DNA of 64,000 nucleotides from Mycolicibacterium neworleansense (GCF_001245615.1 NZ_CWKH01000002.1:186001-250000); one strand, 5' to 3'. Shown: positions 17,113 through 25,959, numbered from the stretch's first letter. Translations and numbers: made by a program. The notes: generated by a model not told the origin, from the sequence alone.

Positions 17113-18227
17113 ACGACGCACACCTGGACCAGCTACGCCGGGAGGTCCGCAGCTTCCTCGCCGAGCAGTTGGCCGCCGGTACGTTCACGCCGTCGGTCGA
17201 TTCCTGGCTGTGCGGCTGGGACGAGAACTTCACCGCAGCCCTGGCCGAGCAGGGCTGGCTGGGCATGACGGTCCCCGCACACTACGGCGGCCATGGCCGC
17301 TCGTTTCAGGAGCGGTTCGTGGTGACCGAGGAGCTGCTGGCCGCAGGCGCCCCGGTGGCGGCCCATTGGATCGCCGACCGCCAGATTGTGCCGTCGCTCC
17401 TGAAATACGGGACCGAGGAACAGAAATCCACGTTCCTTCCCCGCATCGTGCGAGGCGAGTGCTTTTTCGGAATCGGCATGAGCGAGCCGGATTCAGGCTC
17501 TGATCTCGCCAGCGTCCGCACCCGTGCGGTGCGCGCCGAGGGCGGCTGGTCGATCACCGGCACCAAGGTGTGGACGTCGGGAGCGCATCGCGCGCATGCG
17601 TTCATCGTGCTGGCCCGCACCGAACCAGTGGATCCGGCGCACCGCCATGCCGGACTGAGCCAGTTCATCGTCGACCTGCACGCGCCGGGGGTGGAGGTCC
17701 GCCCCATCGTGTCGATGAACGATGGCCATCATTTCAACGAGGTCGTCCTCGACGAGGTGTTCGTCCCCAACGCCAGGGTTTTCGGCGAGATCGGCAACGG
17801 CTGGGCACAGGTGACTTCGGAGCTGAGCTTCGAACGCAGCGGCCCCGAACGATTCCTGTCGACCTTCCCGCTGCTCAGCCAGGGCATTGACCTTATTGCC
17901 GGCCAACAGGGGTCCCCCGATGGCGAGCTCGGGCGCCTGGTGGCGCGGGTCGCCGGTCTGCATCACATGTCGACCGCGGTGGCCGGTGCACTACAGCGCG
18001 GTGAGACTCCCGACGTGCCCGCGGCAGTCGTGAAGGTTCTCGGAACCACGGTCGAGGGCGACATCGCCGACTACGCCGACCTGCGGACCGGAGACGATAC
18101 GCAGGCGGAACCGGGATGGGGCCATCTGGTGTCCACTGCAGTGGACCAGCGCCCCGGTTTCACGCTGCGCGGCGGTACCAACGAAGTGCTGCGCGGTGTC
18201 ATCGCGCGCGGATTGGGTATGCGATGA
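17109..18227 (+). CDS. Acyl-CoA dehydrogenase, subunit 1 of an adjacent pair (FadE-type)
   Basis: About 372 residues. Family signs are GIGMSEPDSGSDLASVRTRAVR (about residues 120-141), WSITGTKVWTSGAHRA, and the C-terminal RGGTNEVLRGVIARGLGMR. It would oxidise an acyl-CoA to the 2-enoyl-CoA with FAD. A second, divergent acyl-CoA dehydrogenase gene follows with an ATGA overlap. In mycobacterial steroid catabolism such adjacent FadE pairs form alpha2beta2 heterotetramers (for example ChsE1-ChsE2), so this pair is likely to do the same. GTG at 17109 overlaps the crotonase stop and fits the operon's style; GTG at 17097 is an alternative. Confidence 0.85.
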   Translation: MNDAHLDQLRREVRSFLAEQLAAGTFTPSVDSWLCGWDENFTAALAEQGWLGMTVPAHYGGHGRSFQERFVVTEELLAAGAPVAAHWIADRQIVPSLLKYGTEEQKSTFLPRIVRGECFFGIGMSEPDSGSDLASVRTRAVRAEGGWSITGTKVWTSGAHRAHAFIVLARTEPVDPAHRHAGLSQFIVDLHAPGVEVRPIVSMNDGHHFNEVVLDEVFVPNARVFGEIGNGWAQVTSELSFERSGPERFLSTFPLLSQGIDLIAGQQGSPDGELGRLVARVAGLHHMSTAVAGALQRGETPDVPAAVVKVLGTTVEGDIADYADLRTGDDTQAEPGWGHLVSTAVDQRPGFTLRGGTNEVLRGVIARGLGMR

Positions 18228-19285
18228 ACACAACCGAACTCGCCCCGAGCCCGCCATCGACCGTGGATCCCGATCTGGCGGCCATGATCGACGGCGTCTT
18301 CTCCGACTACCGCAAGACTGCACCCACCGCGCGCCCGGGCGAGCGCATCACGTACGACCGCGCACTCTGGCAGCGACTCCATGCACTCGGGCTGGTCCGG
18401 CTGACCGGTACCGAGGAGTCCGGAGGAAGCGGTGCGAGCTGGTTCGAGGCCGCTGAGTTGCTCAGTGCCGCAGTTCGTCACGGCGTTCGCATCCCACTGG
18501 CCGAACACGACTTGCTCGCCGGCTGGCTGCTGGAAACCGTAGGCCTGCCGATCGACGACGCGGTGCGGACGGTGTCCATGGCACCGCGCGACGGCGACTC
18601 CACCACATCTGTGCCCTGGGCCGGTGAGGTGGAACGGATCGTCGTCCTCCGGCCGACCGGCGACCAGTACCAGCTCACCGACGTCGACCCTGCCGACGTT
18701 GTGGTCGAGCCCGGCACCAACTTGATCGGCGAACCACGCGATACCGTCCGTGTCGACACCGCAGGGATCACCGGTTATCCGGTACCCCACGAACTGGTGA
18801 GCCAACTCCGTCGCAAGGCTGCGTTGATACGGGCGATCCAGGTGTGCGCGGCTCTCGAGCGTGCAGTCGCGGTGTCCATCGAACACGTGGCGTCACGTGT
18901 TCAGTTCGGACGTCCCTTGAGCAAGTTCCAGGCGATTCAGAACCTGATTTCGGATGCAGCGGCAGAGTCAGCGCTGGCCCGGGCCGCCACCGAAGCTGCG
19001 CTGCACACCGCCGTCGGAACTGGATGGCAATCAACACATCTCGACTTCCACATCGCGACCGCACGATCATGTGCCGGGCACGCCGCCTCGGTGGTCACCC
19101 GCAACGCACACCAGGTTCACGGCGCGATCGGTACCACCCACGAACATCGACTGCACACCTACACCCGCGCCGCGCTGGCCTGGCGGTCGGAATTCGGCTC
19201 GGTGCGCTTCTGGGACCAACAGGTTGCCTCGGCAGCCGTTGCGGCTGGCGGCAGGCAACTCTGGGCGTTGATCGCCGGCCATTAG
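18224..19285 (+). CDS. Acyl-CoA dehydrogenase, subunit 2 of an adjacent pair (FadE-type)
   Basis: A 353-residue divergent acyl-CoA dehydrogenase. The C-terminal domain is recognisable from VQFGRPLSKFQAIQNLISD (about residues 228-246), which supplies the FAD-binding Arg and Gln. It continues to HQVHGAIGTTHEHRLHTYTRAALAW. The N-terminal domain is weakly conserved and lacks the usual SEP-x-GSD segment seen in its partner. That split of features is typical of heteromeric steroid ACADs in which each subunit supplies part of the active site. ATG at 18224 overlaps the partner's TGA by four bases. It is the last gene of the operon that begins with the ligase at 12189. Confidence 0.83.
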   Translation: MNTTELAPSPPSTVDPDLAAMIDGVFSDYRKTAPTARPGERITYDRALWQRLHALGLVRLTGTEESGGSGASWFEAAELLSAAVRHGVRIPLAEHDLLAGWLLETVGLPIDDAVRTVSMAPRDGDSTTSVPWAGEVERIVVLRPTGDQYQLTDVDPADVVVEPGTNLIGEPRDTVRVDTAGITGYPVPHELVSQLRRKAALIRAIQVCAALERAVAVSIEHVASRVQFGRPLSKFQAIQNLISDAAAESALARAATEAALHTAVGTGWQSTHLDFHIATARSCAGHAASVVTRNAHQVHGAIGTTHEHRLHTYTRAALAWRSEFGSVRFWDQQVASAAVAAGGRQLWALIAGH

Positions 19286-19293
19286 CGGTTTCT

Positions 19294-19320
19294 GTGTTCC
19301 GCTGACCGGTCAACGGTGGT
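19294..19320. promoter_or_regulatory. Candidate operator: TTCCGCTGACCGGTCAAC motif, copy 2
   Basis: The short gap before the SnoaL-like gene holds GTGTTCCGCTGACCGGT, related to the copy at 79-95. It includes the perfect 10-bp palindrome TGACCGGTCA (19303-19312). It runs on into GTCAACGGTGGT (19309-19320), which is repeated exactly at 6893-6904 in another divergent promoter region. The clustering suggests a regulator site for the operon 19355-21643. Confidence 0.38.
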
Positions 19321-19354
19321 GTTACCGGCGCCACATCCCGGGTTGACTGCCGGC

Positions 19355-19840
19355 ATGAGCAACGAGATCACCCTGCCTGACGTCCAGGAATTCATCTCCG
19401 GCTTCTGGTTCCACTACGACCAGGGCCACTTCGAGGAATTGGGCCCCCGCATCGGGGACGAGATGGAGTACCTGAGTCGTTCAGACTCCGGGGCGTGCCC
19501 GTTCGAGGACCTGCTCGCCGCCGAGTTGCACGGCAAGGCCGAAACTTTGGCCTGGCTCATCGAGCACCGCAACGTGAATCCGTACCCGTGCCGCCATCAC
19601 ATCACCAACGTGTACCGCACGGGAACCGACGGCGGGGTCACCAACGTCCGGTTCTATCTGTTCGTCAACCAGATCACGAACAATGTTCCGTTCGCGGTGT
19701 CAAGTGGAGTCGTCGATGCCGGCATCCGACGTTCGGCAGACGGTCTGGTCTTCACCTCCATGAAAGTCGTGCTCGACGCCGAGGACTCGGTGCCGCTCGC
19801 CGAGCACACCGCCAAGGCCGCGGCTGCGCAATCCGCGTGA
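19355..19840 (+). CDS. SnoaL-like (NTF2-fold) protein
   Basis: A 161-residue protein with the cone-shaped NTF2/SnoaL pattern. It begins with an acidic helix (DVQEFISGFWFHYDQGHFEEL), then has HHITNVYRTGTDGGVTNVRFYLFVNQ, a strand run ending in SGVVDAGIRR. The family includes delta5-3-ketosteroid isomerases, polyketide cyclases and small hydroxylase subunits, so function cannot be fixed. Placed first in a three-gene operon with an SDR and an esterase, it may isomerise or bind a cyclic intermediate. ATG at 19355 is used; an in-frame extension to 19316 covers the promoter motif. Its stop overlaps the SDR's GTG. Confidence 0.7.
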   Translation: MSNEITLPDVQEFISGFWFHYDQGHFEELGPRIGDEMEYLSRSDSGACPFEDLLAAELHGKAETLAWLIEHRNVNPYPCRHHITNVYRTGTDGGVTNVRFYLFVNQITNNVPFAVSSGVVDAGIRRSADGLVFTSMKVVLDAEDSVPLAEHTAKAAAAQSA

Positions 19841-20700
19841 GCGCCCGAGAGATCTTCAGTGGCGGCGTCGCCGTCATCACGGGAGCCGGCGCCGGAATCG
19901 GCGCCGGCCTGGCCCGGTACGCCAGCCAGTTGGGTATGACGGTGGTTTTGGTCGACGTCAATGCCGAGGCCATCGCGGGCCTCCGCGAAGAAATCGACGC
20001 CGCAGGCGGAGCGGCGACCGACGTGGTCTGCGATGTGCGTGATGCCGCCGCGATGCAGGAACTGGCCGATGATGTCTGTCGCAATCTTGGACCGGTGCGA
20101 CTGTTGGTGAACAACGCAGGCATTGAGCAATTCGGATACCTTTGGGACACCCCGGTTTCCAACTGGCAACGCGTCGTCGACATCAACATCAGTGGCGTGT
20201 TCCACGGCATCAGGGCGTTCCTGCCGAAGATGATGGCCACGGACGCCCCGGCATGGGTATGGAACCTGTCCTCGATCGGCGGTGTCGCCGTGGTTCCATT
20301 GCAGGCGCCCTACATCATGAGCAAGCACGCGGTACTCGCACTGACCGAATGCCTGCATCTGGAAGTGCGGTCCGCCGGGCACGACCACCACCTGCACGTC
20401 CAGGCGGTGTTACCGGGTGCCGTGGTGTCGAGCATCTTCGAATCCGCGGGCGGGGTAGACACAGGAGACACCGGCGCGGCCGAAGGACAACGCACCGCGA
20501 TGCTCGACATCAAGGCCGAGGCGATGGACCCGCTGGCCGCGGCGGAGGTGGTGTTCGACCAGGCCGCCGAAGGCCGGTTCTACCTGCTCACGCAGCCCGA
20601 CTACGTCGGGTCTGCCATGGCGGAACGGGCTCGCGTATTGAGCAACCAGGAAGCGCCCCGTTTGCGGACTGAGCGCCGCTTCGACCCGGCAAAGAACTGA
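19837..20700 (+). CDS. Short-chain dehydrogenase/reductase
   Basis: A 287-residue classical SDR. Features are TGAGAGIG (about residues 14-21), VDVNAEA with an Asp after beta-2 favouring NAD(H), NNAG (about 92-95), catalytic Ser in NLSSIGG and YIMSK as the YxxxK pair. The GTG start at 19837 overlaps the SnoaL-like stop (GTGA), so the two are coupled. An esterase gene starts one base after its stop. Substrate is unknown; a hydroxysteroid or other cyclic alcohol is a reasonable guess from context. An in-frame extension to 19495 shadows the SnoaL-like gene and is excluded. Confidence 0.85.
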   Translation: MSAREIFSGGVAVITGAGAGIGAGLARYASQLGMTVVLVDVNAEAIAGLREEIDAAGGAATDVVCDVRDAAAMQELADDVCRNLGPVRLLVNNAGIEQFGYLWDTPVSNWQRVVDINISGVFHGIRAFLPKMMATDAPAWVWNLSSIGGVAVVPLQAPYIMSKHAVLALTECLHLEVRSAGHDHHLHVQAVLPGAVVSSIFESAGGVDTGDTGAAEGQRTAMLDIKAEAMDPLAAAEVVFDQAAEGRFYLLTQPDYVGSAMAERARVLSNQEAPRLRTERRFDPAKN

Positions 20701-20701
20701 A

Positions 20702-21643
20702 ATGAATTATCCACCACTTGATCCCGATGCCGCCGCACGGGTGGCATCGTTCGGCGAGATAGCTCCCATGCGGTCCCGCGGCCTCGCCGCCGTCCGTGAG
20801 GGCCTGGAATCCGCACCCCTTCCGGAGATGCCGCCCATGGCCGGCATTGAAGACATGAAGGCCAGGGGCCCGTCCGGTCCGATACCGCTACGCCTCTATC
20901 GGCCCAGCCGCGAGCCCCGCCTACCGGTGCTCGTGTACCTGCACGGCGGCGGACTGGTGATGGGCTCCAACCATTCGTTCGAGCCCCTCGCCCGTGAATT
21001 GGCGTGCGCCAGCGGCGCCGCCGTCGCGGCTGTCGACTACCGGCTGGCACCGGAAGCTCCGCCACCGGCCCAATTCGACGATTCCTATGCCGCCACCGAA
21101 TGGGTTGCCGCCAACGCCGATCACCTCGGTCTCGACGCCGACCGGCTAGCCGTAGTCGGAGACAGCGCCGGCGGATCACTGGCTGCCGCAGTGGCATTGG
21201 CGGCCCGCGATCATGCCGGTCCGCGAATCTGCGTCCAGGTGCTGCTGTACCCCGGCCTCGACCGCGACATGGGCGCAGATTCGATCACAGCCATGCCGGC
21301 GTCGCCGCTGCTGCGCAACGAAGACATCGTCTACATGCACGAATTGGTCGACCGCAGCGGCGGAGTGCCACGAGACCCCTATCAGGTTCCAGCCTATGCG
21401 ACCGACCTGAGCGGCCTGCCGGCGGCGATCGTCGTCACCGGGGAGTGCGACCCGATCCGGGATTGGGGTGAACGTTACGCCGCCCGGTTGCGTGACGCCG
21501 GAGTCCAAACCACCGTCACGCGTTATCCCGGTATGTATCACGGCTTTCTGATGCGCTCGGATGCCACCGCGCGCGGCCGATTGGCCTTGGCCGAGACCGG
21601 CGCGTTGCTGCGGGCGAAGTTCGCGCACCCCATTTCGTTCTGA
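20702..21643 (+). CDS. Alpha/beta hydrolase, hormone-sensitive-lipase family (carboxylesterase)
   Basis: A 313-residue HSL-family esterase. The oxyanion motif HGGG is at 81-84, the nucleophile Ser155 in GDSAGG, Asp250 in GECDPIRDWG and His280 in GMYHGF. It is the second such esterase in this island and is clearly paralogous in layout to the one at 4757. It starts one base after the SDR stop, so it belongs to the SnoaL-SDR-esterase operon. Hydrolysis of an ester or lactone intermediate is likely; lactone cleavage after the Baeyer-Villiger step is a specific but untested idea. Confidence 0.86.
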   Translation: MNYPPLDPDAAARVASFGEIAPMRSRGLAAVREGLESAPLPEMPPMAGIEDMKARGPSGPIPLRLYRPSREPRLPVLVYLHGGGLVMGSNHSFEPLARELACASGAAVAAVDYRLAPEAPPPAQFDDSYAATEWVAANADHLGLDADRLAVVGDSAGGSLAAAVALAARDHAGPRICVQVLLYPGLDRDMGADSITAMPASPLLRNEDIVYMHELVDRSGGVPRDPYQVPAYATDLSGLPAAIVVTGECDPIRDWGERYAARLRDAGVQTTVTRYPGMYHGFLMRSDATARGRLALAETGALLRAKFAHPISF

Positions 21644-21658
21644 GGGCCAGTTCCTCAG
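21640..21658. terminator. Hairpin between convergent genes
   Basis: CTGAGG/CCTCAG forms a 6-bp stem with a 7-base loop. It spans the stop codons of the esterase (+) and the alcohol dehydrogenase (-). Its position suits a bidirectional terminator, but there is no T-tract and the stem is short. Confidence 0.35.
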
Positions 21659-22665
21659 TCGAAGGTGACGACGATCTTGTCGGCAGCGCCCGGGGTGGCA
21701 GCCAGGCCCAAGGCTTTGTCGACATCGTCGAATCCGAAGGTATGACTGACGATCACCGCGTACTTCTCCCAGTCCGCAACAATGTCGCGGGTGACCTCGA
21801 AAATCTCGGTCGGATACCCCATCGAACCGATGATCGTTATCTCGTTGCTCATCACGTTGATCAGGTCCACTGTTACCGGTTCCTTGTGTACCGCAACCAC
21901 TCCCAGCTTGGCGCCTCGCTTCGCCAACCCCAAGGCGCTGTCGATCACGGCCGGAACACCCGCGGCGTCGAGGTATACATCGGTGCCCGCCTTACCCGGC
22001 CATACGGAGTCGCCGGACCCGTGAAGCTGGGTCAGCCTGGCAGCAAGATCGTCCTCGGCGGAGTTGATCACCGCGTCGGCACCGACTTTGAGAGCCTTGT
22101 CCAGCCGGGCTGGGAGCACATCGACCACGACAAGGTGGCCTACCCCTCGTGATTTCAACGCGATCGCCGCACCCAACCCGATGGGACCGGCGCCGAAGAC
22201 GACGATCTTGTCAGCCGGACCAGGCGCAACCTGGTTGACCGCATGCCGGGCAACGGCCATGGGCTCGTTGAGTGCAGCGACCTCGAACGGCACGTAGTCC
22301 GGGATGACTTCCAGGCTCTTGCCCCGGACCGCATCGCGGACGAGCAGCAGCTCTGCCAGAGCTCCACGCGCACCGCCATTTCCGATGATGTCATCGGGCG
22401 AAGCCATCGGATCGACAACGACGTGATCCCCGACCGCGAGATCGGTCACATCGCTGCCGACCGCGACGATCTCGCCCGCGGGCTCGTGTCCCAATGGCAT
22501 GGCACCCTGATGCGGAGGCAGGCCACCGATCGAGATGTAGAACGCGTCAGTTCCGCAGATCCCGCACGCCCGTATCTTCACCAAGACGTCCGTTGGCCCC
22601 ACGGTCGGGTCGGGCCGTTCGACGACATCGGTGTGGCCCGGGCCGTCGACGATCGAAATCTTCAT
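21655..22665 (-). CDS. Medium-chain alcohol/polyol dehydrogenase (zinc-type MDR) lacking the structural zinc cysteines
   Basis: A 336-residue MDR enzyme. Catalytic zinc ligands Cys37 (GICGTD) and His60-Glu61 (LGHEPAG) are present, and the cofactor motif is VVFGAGPIGLGAAIALK (about 165-181). The lobe that normally holds four structural Cys reads VDPMASPDDIIGNGGARG and has none, so only one zinc is expected. It resembles the threonine/butanediol dehydrogenase branch. The ATG at 22665 has an AGGAG site 5 bases upstream. It lies 50 bases downstream of an SDR gene and is the last gene of a minus-strand run (sulfotransferase, MBL protein, SDR, this gene). Confidence 0.84.
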   Translation of the reverse strand: MKISIVDGPGHTDVVERPDPTVGPTDVLVKIRACGICGTDAFYISIGGLPPHQGAMPLGHEPAGEIVAVGSDVTDLAVGDHVVVDPMASPDDIIGNGGARGALAELLLVRDAVRGKSLEVIPDYVPFEVAALNEPMAVARHAVNQVAPGPADKIVVFGAGPIGLGAAIALKSRGVGHLVVVDVLPARLDKALKVGADAVINSAEDDLAARLTQLHGSGDSVWPGKAGTDVYLDAAGVPAVIDSALGLAKRGAKLGVVAVHKEPVTVDLINVMSNEITIIGSMGYPTEIFEVTRDIVADWEKYAVIVSHTFGFDDVDKALGLAATPGAADKIVVTFD

Positions 22666-22715
22666 ATGCGCTCCTGGTGGTTGGGTAGTTGACGGAATGT
22701 TGAGGCCGCAGGCCC

Positions 22716-23465
22716 CTACTGCACGCTGTAGCCGCCGTCGACGACGAAGGCCGAGCCCGTGCAGTACGACGCACTGCGGGTGCACAGAAACAAGATGGCA
22801 TCGGCAATCTCGGTGGGAATTCCGAAGCGGCCCAGGGGAATGTGGTCGACCTGCGCCTGCTTCACCTCGGGGACGTAGTCCATCGGAGCAGTCATCCGTG
22901 TCTCGATCACCCCGGGCGCCACCGCATTGACCCGGATTCCGTCAACCGCCCACTGTGCCGCCAGATTACGGGTCAGTGACAGCACACCCGCCTTGGCCGC
23001 GCCATAACCGGGCACCATTGCCACGGCACGAATTGCCGCCATCGACGCCAGCATCACTACGCTGGCCCCGCCGGCAGCTGTCGAGCTCTTGAGGGCGCCG
23101 TGCAGCGCTGTCGTCAGCCGAAACGGAGCCAGGAGATTGACGTTCACCGAAGCCTCGAAGCCCTGGGCGGTCGACTCGTCGAGACCGCCCGGGAAGTTTG
23201 CGCCGGCGTTGTTGACGAGGATATCCAGGTTCGAGAACTCGGCGGCGAGCTCACCGGTTCGGTCCACATCCGTCATGTCGAGCTGCCGATAGGTCAGGCC
23301 GTCGAGTTCCACTGCGTAGTGGGAGGGATCAGGTTTGGTGCCCGTGACGGTCACCTCGGCGCCGGCGTCGCGCAACCGCAGCGCCGTGGCGTGCCCGATA
23401 CCGCTGGTGCCACCGGTGATCAGCGCGGTAGCACCGGTGAAGTCGAAGGTCAGGTCGTTCGTCAA
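22716..23465 (-). CDS. Short-chain dehydrogenase/reductase with a TTG start
   Basis: A 249-residue SDR with TGGTSGIG (about residues 17-24), NNAGANFPGG (about 86), catalytic Ser in MLASMAA and YGAAK (YxxxK). The tail, ASYCTGSAFVVDGGYSVQ, is the classical family end. The start is TTG at 23465: AAGGAG lies 5 bases before it, and the codon overlaps the upstream TGA as TTGA. No ATG or GTG competes nearby. It is thus tightly coupled to the metallo-beta-lactamase-fold gene. Its substrate is unknown. Confidence 0.85.
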   Translation of the reverse strand: MTNDLTFDFTGATALITGGTSGIGHATALRLRDAGAEVTVTGTKPDPSHYAVELDGLTYRQLDMTDVDRTGELAAEFSNLDILVNNAGANFPGGLDESTAQGFEASVNVNLLAPFRLTTALHGALKSSTAAGGASVVMLASMAAIRAVAMVPGYGAAKAGVLSLTRNLAAQWAVDGIRVNAVAPGVIETRMTAPMDYVPEVKQAQVDHIPLGRFGIPTEIADAILFLCTRSASYCTGSAFVVDGGYSVQ

Positions 23466-24715
23466 GACAGCTCCTTGATGTTTTCTCGCAGCCAGGCGGA
23501 TTCCCAGAAGTTGGTGCTCTCTTCGAGCAGTAGTTCGTGTGCTCCGCGCAGAACGCCGATTGCCCCGGCATGGTCCCTCTGCACGGCGGTGACCATCTCG
23601 GCGAGCCGGATCGAGTTGACCGGGTCACCGTCCTCGAGCAGCGCACGGGCCCGTTCCACCAGCGCGTCGGCGCCGGCGAGTTCGACCAGATGTGCTGAAA
23701 TTGGTTCTACTGCATCGGGATAGAGCTCGGCTGTCGATTGGTGGTGGAACCAGCCGGCGTAGTTCTCCCAGATCGCGCGGACGTTCCAGCTCACCTTGCC
23801 ATAGCCCTGTCCGACTTCCAGCTCGGGCGGCAACTGCACTTCGCGCATCAGGGTGCGGACGTCCTTGCCCTGGTTCATGCCGGACACGGTCTCGTCGTGG
23901 ATGAAGGCCACAGCGTCGCGAAGCCTGCCCAGTTCCCAGGCGATCCGTTCGCGGCCCGAGATGGGCCCAAAGTGACCGGTCAGCAGAACCTCGGCTCCGA
24001 GTGCCCGGACCCGCTCAATCGAATCGATGACGGTCAGCGCGTCGCGATAGCGGTCGCCGCGCATGGTCACCAGGTTCGGAATATGGCCGAAGAGCGCCCC
24101 GAAGACGTTGCCGCACAGGCAGATCTTCTCGTCGGGGAGCCACACCACCAGACTGTCCGTTGTCTCTCCGCCGGGAGTGGCGAGCAGTTCCAGGCGCCGA
24201 CCGCCCAGCGACAATTCGAGTCGGTCCTCGACGGTGATCGTCGGGGTGGGCACACCTTGAGGAGGCGGTGGGCCGCCGAAGCGCTTGGTCGAGTAGGCAA
24301 TGGCAGACATCACCTTTTCGACCCACGCGAACGCTGAGTTCGCGGTTCTGAAGGGTGCCAGCAGTTCGTTGTCCCGTCGCCACGTCACCCAGTCCGCATG
24401 CGCGATGACCTCTGTTCCGGGGTCGCTCAGCACGTCGATACCACCCACATGGTCGACGTGTCCCTGGGTGAGGATGACGTAGCGAATCGGCGCCGAATCG
24501 ACCGCGTCATAGTTCGACCGGTGTACTTGCGCTTCGAAACCCATACCGGTGTTGACGACGATCCTGCCCTCACTGGTTGGGATGAGGAAAGAGTTCGACA
24601 GACCCGGAGACCACCAGATACCGGGGACAACCTCCTGTGCGGCAGGGGCATTCGCGCCGACAATCGAGTCGGCCCCCGGGCGGCTGCGGTAGATCGGCTC
24701 GAAATCGCTCATCAT
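23462..24715 (-). CDS. Metallo-beta-lactamase-fold hydrolase (alkylsulfatase-like architecture) with altered metal motif
   Basis: A 417-residue protein: an N-terminal MBL domain and an alpha-helical dimerisation-like C-terminal part (WNVRAIWENYAGWFHHQSTAELYP), as in SdsA1-type alkylsulfatases. The metal motif reads T-Q-G-H-V-D-H-V-G-G (about residues 82-91), so the first His of HxHxDH is Gln. Later possible ligands are in ATPGGETTDS, where the usual His is Glu, and LLTGHFGP. Reduced or changed metal binding is therefore likely. The ATG overlaps the sulfotransferase TGA, and AAGGAA lies upstream. A sulfotransferase and an alkylsulfatase-like protein together suggest reversible sulfation of a substrate; this is inference. 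Confidence 0.72.
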   Translation of the reverse strand: MMSDFEPIYRSRPGADSIVGANAPAAQEVVPGIWWSPGLSNSFLIPTSEGRIVVNTGMGFEAQVHRSNYDAVDSAPIRYVILTQGHVDHVGGIDVLSDPGTEVIAHADWVTWRRDNELLAPFRTANSAFAWVEKVMSAIAYSTKRFGGPPPPQGVPTPTITVEDRLELSLGGRRLELLATPGGETTDSLVVWLPDEKICLCGNVFGALFGHIPNLVTMRGDRYRDALTVIDSIERVRALGAEVLLTGHFGPISGRERIAWELGRLRDAVAFIHDETVSGMNQGKDVRTLMREVQLPPELEVGQGYGKVSWNVRAIWENYAGWFHHQSTAELYPDAVEPISAHLVELAGADALVERARALLEDGDPVNSIRLAEMVTAVQRDHAGAIGVLRGAHELLLEESTNFWESAWLRENIKELS

Positions 24716-25959
24716 TGTTCCTTCCTGACGTCGAAACGCTCGAAATAGAAGTCGAATCGGGAACGGATGTCCTCAGGTGACCGGCCGAAGTGGCGTTCGA
24801 GTTCGTAGCGCATTCGTCCGTGCTTTCCGCGCGGATTGCCGTCGAGGTAGGCACCAAATGCGGCCTTGGCCTCATCGGTCATGTCGGTACCGTTGTATCC
24901 GTACAGCGTTTCGAGGATTGTCAGCTCCTTTCCATTCAGGTCGTGAAAGGCGATGTCGAGGCTCTGATTCGGGGCAATGAGATCGCGGTCCCGCACACAG
25001 GCGCGCAGAAGTGTCTCGACACGATCGGTCCAGTAGTCGACCAGAGACTCGGGGTCGACGTCGTGTCGGCGGATGCGGTCGCCGTAGGCCAACATGGTTA
25101 CCGCCGACTGGATGACCGCAACCGGATCCCGGTGAGTGAAGGCCACCGTGGCGTCCGGGAAGGTGTTGATCAAAGGGCCCAACTGCTCACAGTGTTGTGG
25201 AGACTTCAGCACCCAGGTGCGTGGTCCCCGCAGGAAGGTCAGCGCCTTCAGGGTCGTGCGCAGGTATGCGTAATGCTCGTTCTGATCGAGTCCGAAGTAG
25301 AAATCGCGCCACGAGGGCACCCGTGCGTGCCATTCCAGGACGTAGCTGGCGAAGTCGAGGTCCAACAGCTCGACTTCCTCTTCGATGGCCGCGGGAAAGC
25401 GGTCGTGCATCGCTTGAAGCAGCGGGACCATGATCTGCGCCCCGTCGTGTTCCGCGGCGCAGCGGGCATATCGGGGATCAGTTCCGTCGACGGCAGGCCC
25501 CTCCCCTCTGAGCGGGAAGGGTTCCTGAGATTCCCAGTAGGGCAGCGCTCGCCGCCGACGATCCGCAGCGATGAGATTGACGAGGTGGGTCGTCCCCGAA
25601 CGAGGAAGTCCCACGACGATGACGGGGCGCTCGATCTCGATGTCGTGGATCTCGGGGTGTCGGTGCAGCAGATCGGTCAGCAGCAGCCGTTGAGTGAGCA
25701 ACCGAACAATTCTCTGGCGCAGGTTGATTCGATTGAGGTTCGTGTTCCCCTCGTCTGCGTCGATCGCCGCCGCATACATGTCGAGGCGGGGCCGAAAGTC
25801 ATCGGACCCGAAATCGCTGACACCGGCCCGCTCCCTTGCCTCATCAATCAAGGCATCGGGAGAAAGATCTACGGATAGCTCGGCGACCTGGTCCAGAACT
25901 GCTTGCTGTGTTGCCGTCAGACGCGGCGAGACCAGATCGTCGACTGTGGTTTCCAGCAT
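24712..25959 (-). CDS. Sulfotransferase-family protein
   Basis: A 415-residue protein of the Sulfotransfer_3 group. The PAPS 5'-phosphosulfate loop is VVGLPRSGTTHLVNLIA (about residues 114-130). The 3'-phosphate region is FTHRDPVAVIQSAVTML (about 270-286), with an Arg-Asp-Pro triplet and a following Ser. Several mycobacterial and actinobacterial steroid gene clusters contain such proteins, but their acceptors are mostly unknown. It is first in a four-gene minus-strand operon and divergent from an IclR regulator with a palindromic site between them. GGAGG precedes the ATG by about 10 bases. Sulfation of a sterol or lipid hydroxyl is possible. Confidence 0.8.
   Translation of the reverse strand: MLETTVDDLVSPRLTATQQAVLDQVAELSVDLSPDALIDEARERAGVSDFGSDDFRPRLDMYAAAIDADEGNTNLNRINLRQRIVRLLTQRLLLTDLLHRHPEIHDIEIERPVIVVGLPRSGTTHLVNLIAADRRRRALPYWESQEPFPLRGEGPAVDGTDPRYARCAAEHDGAQIMVPLLQAMHDRFPAAIEEEVELLDLDFASYVLEWHARVPSWRDFYFGLDQNEHYAYLRTTLKALTFLRGPRTWVLKSPQHCEQLGPLINTFPDATVAFTHRDPVAVIQSAVTMLAYGDRIRRHDVDPESLVDYWTDRVETLLRACVRDRDLIAPNQSLDIAFHDLNGKELTILETLYGYNGTDMTDEAKAAFGAYLDGNPRGKHGRMRYELERHFGRSPEDIRSRFDFYFERFDVRKEQ

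Noticed and set aside
24790..25878. A 362-codon plus-strand frame opposite the sulfotransferase
   Set aside because: Antisense shadow; the sulfotransferase has a clear PAPS-binding loop and an operon overlap.
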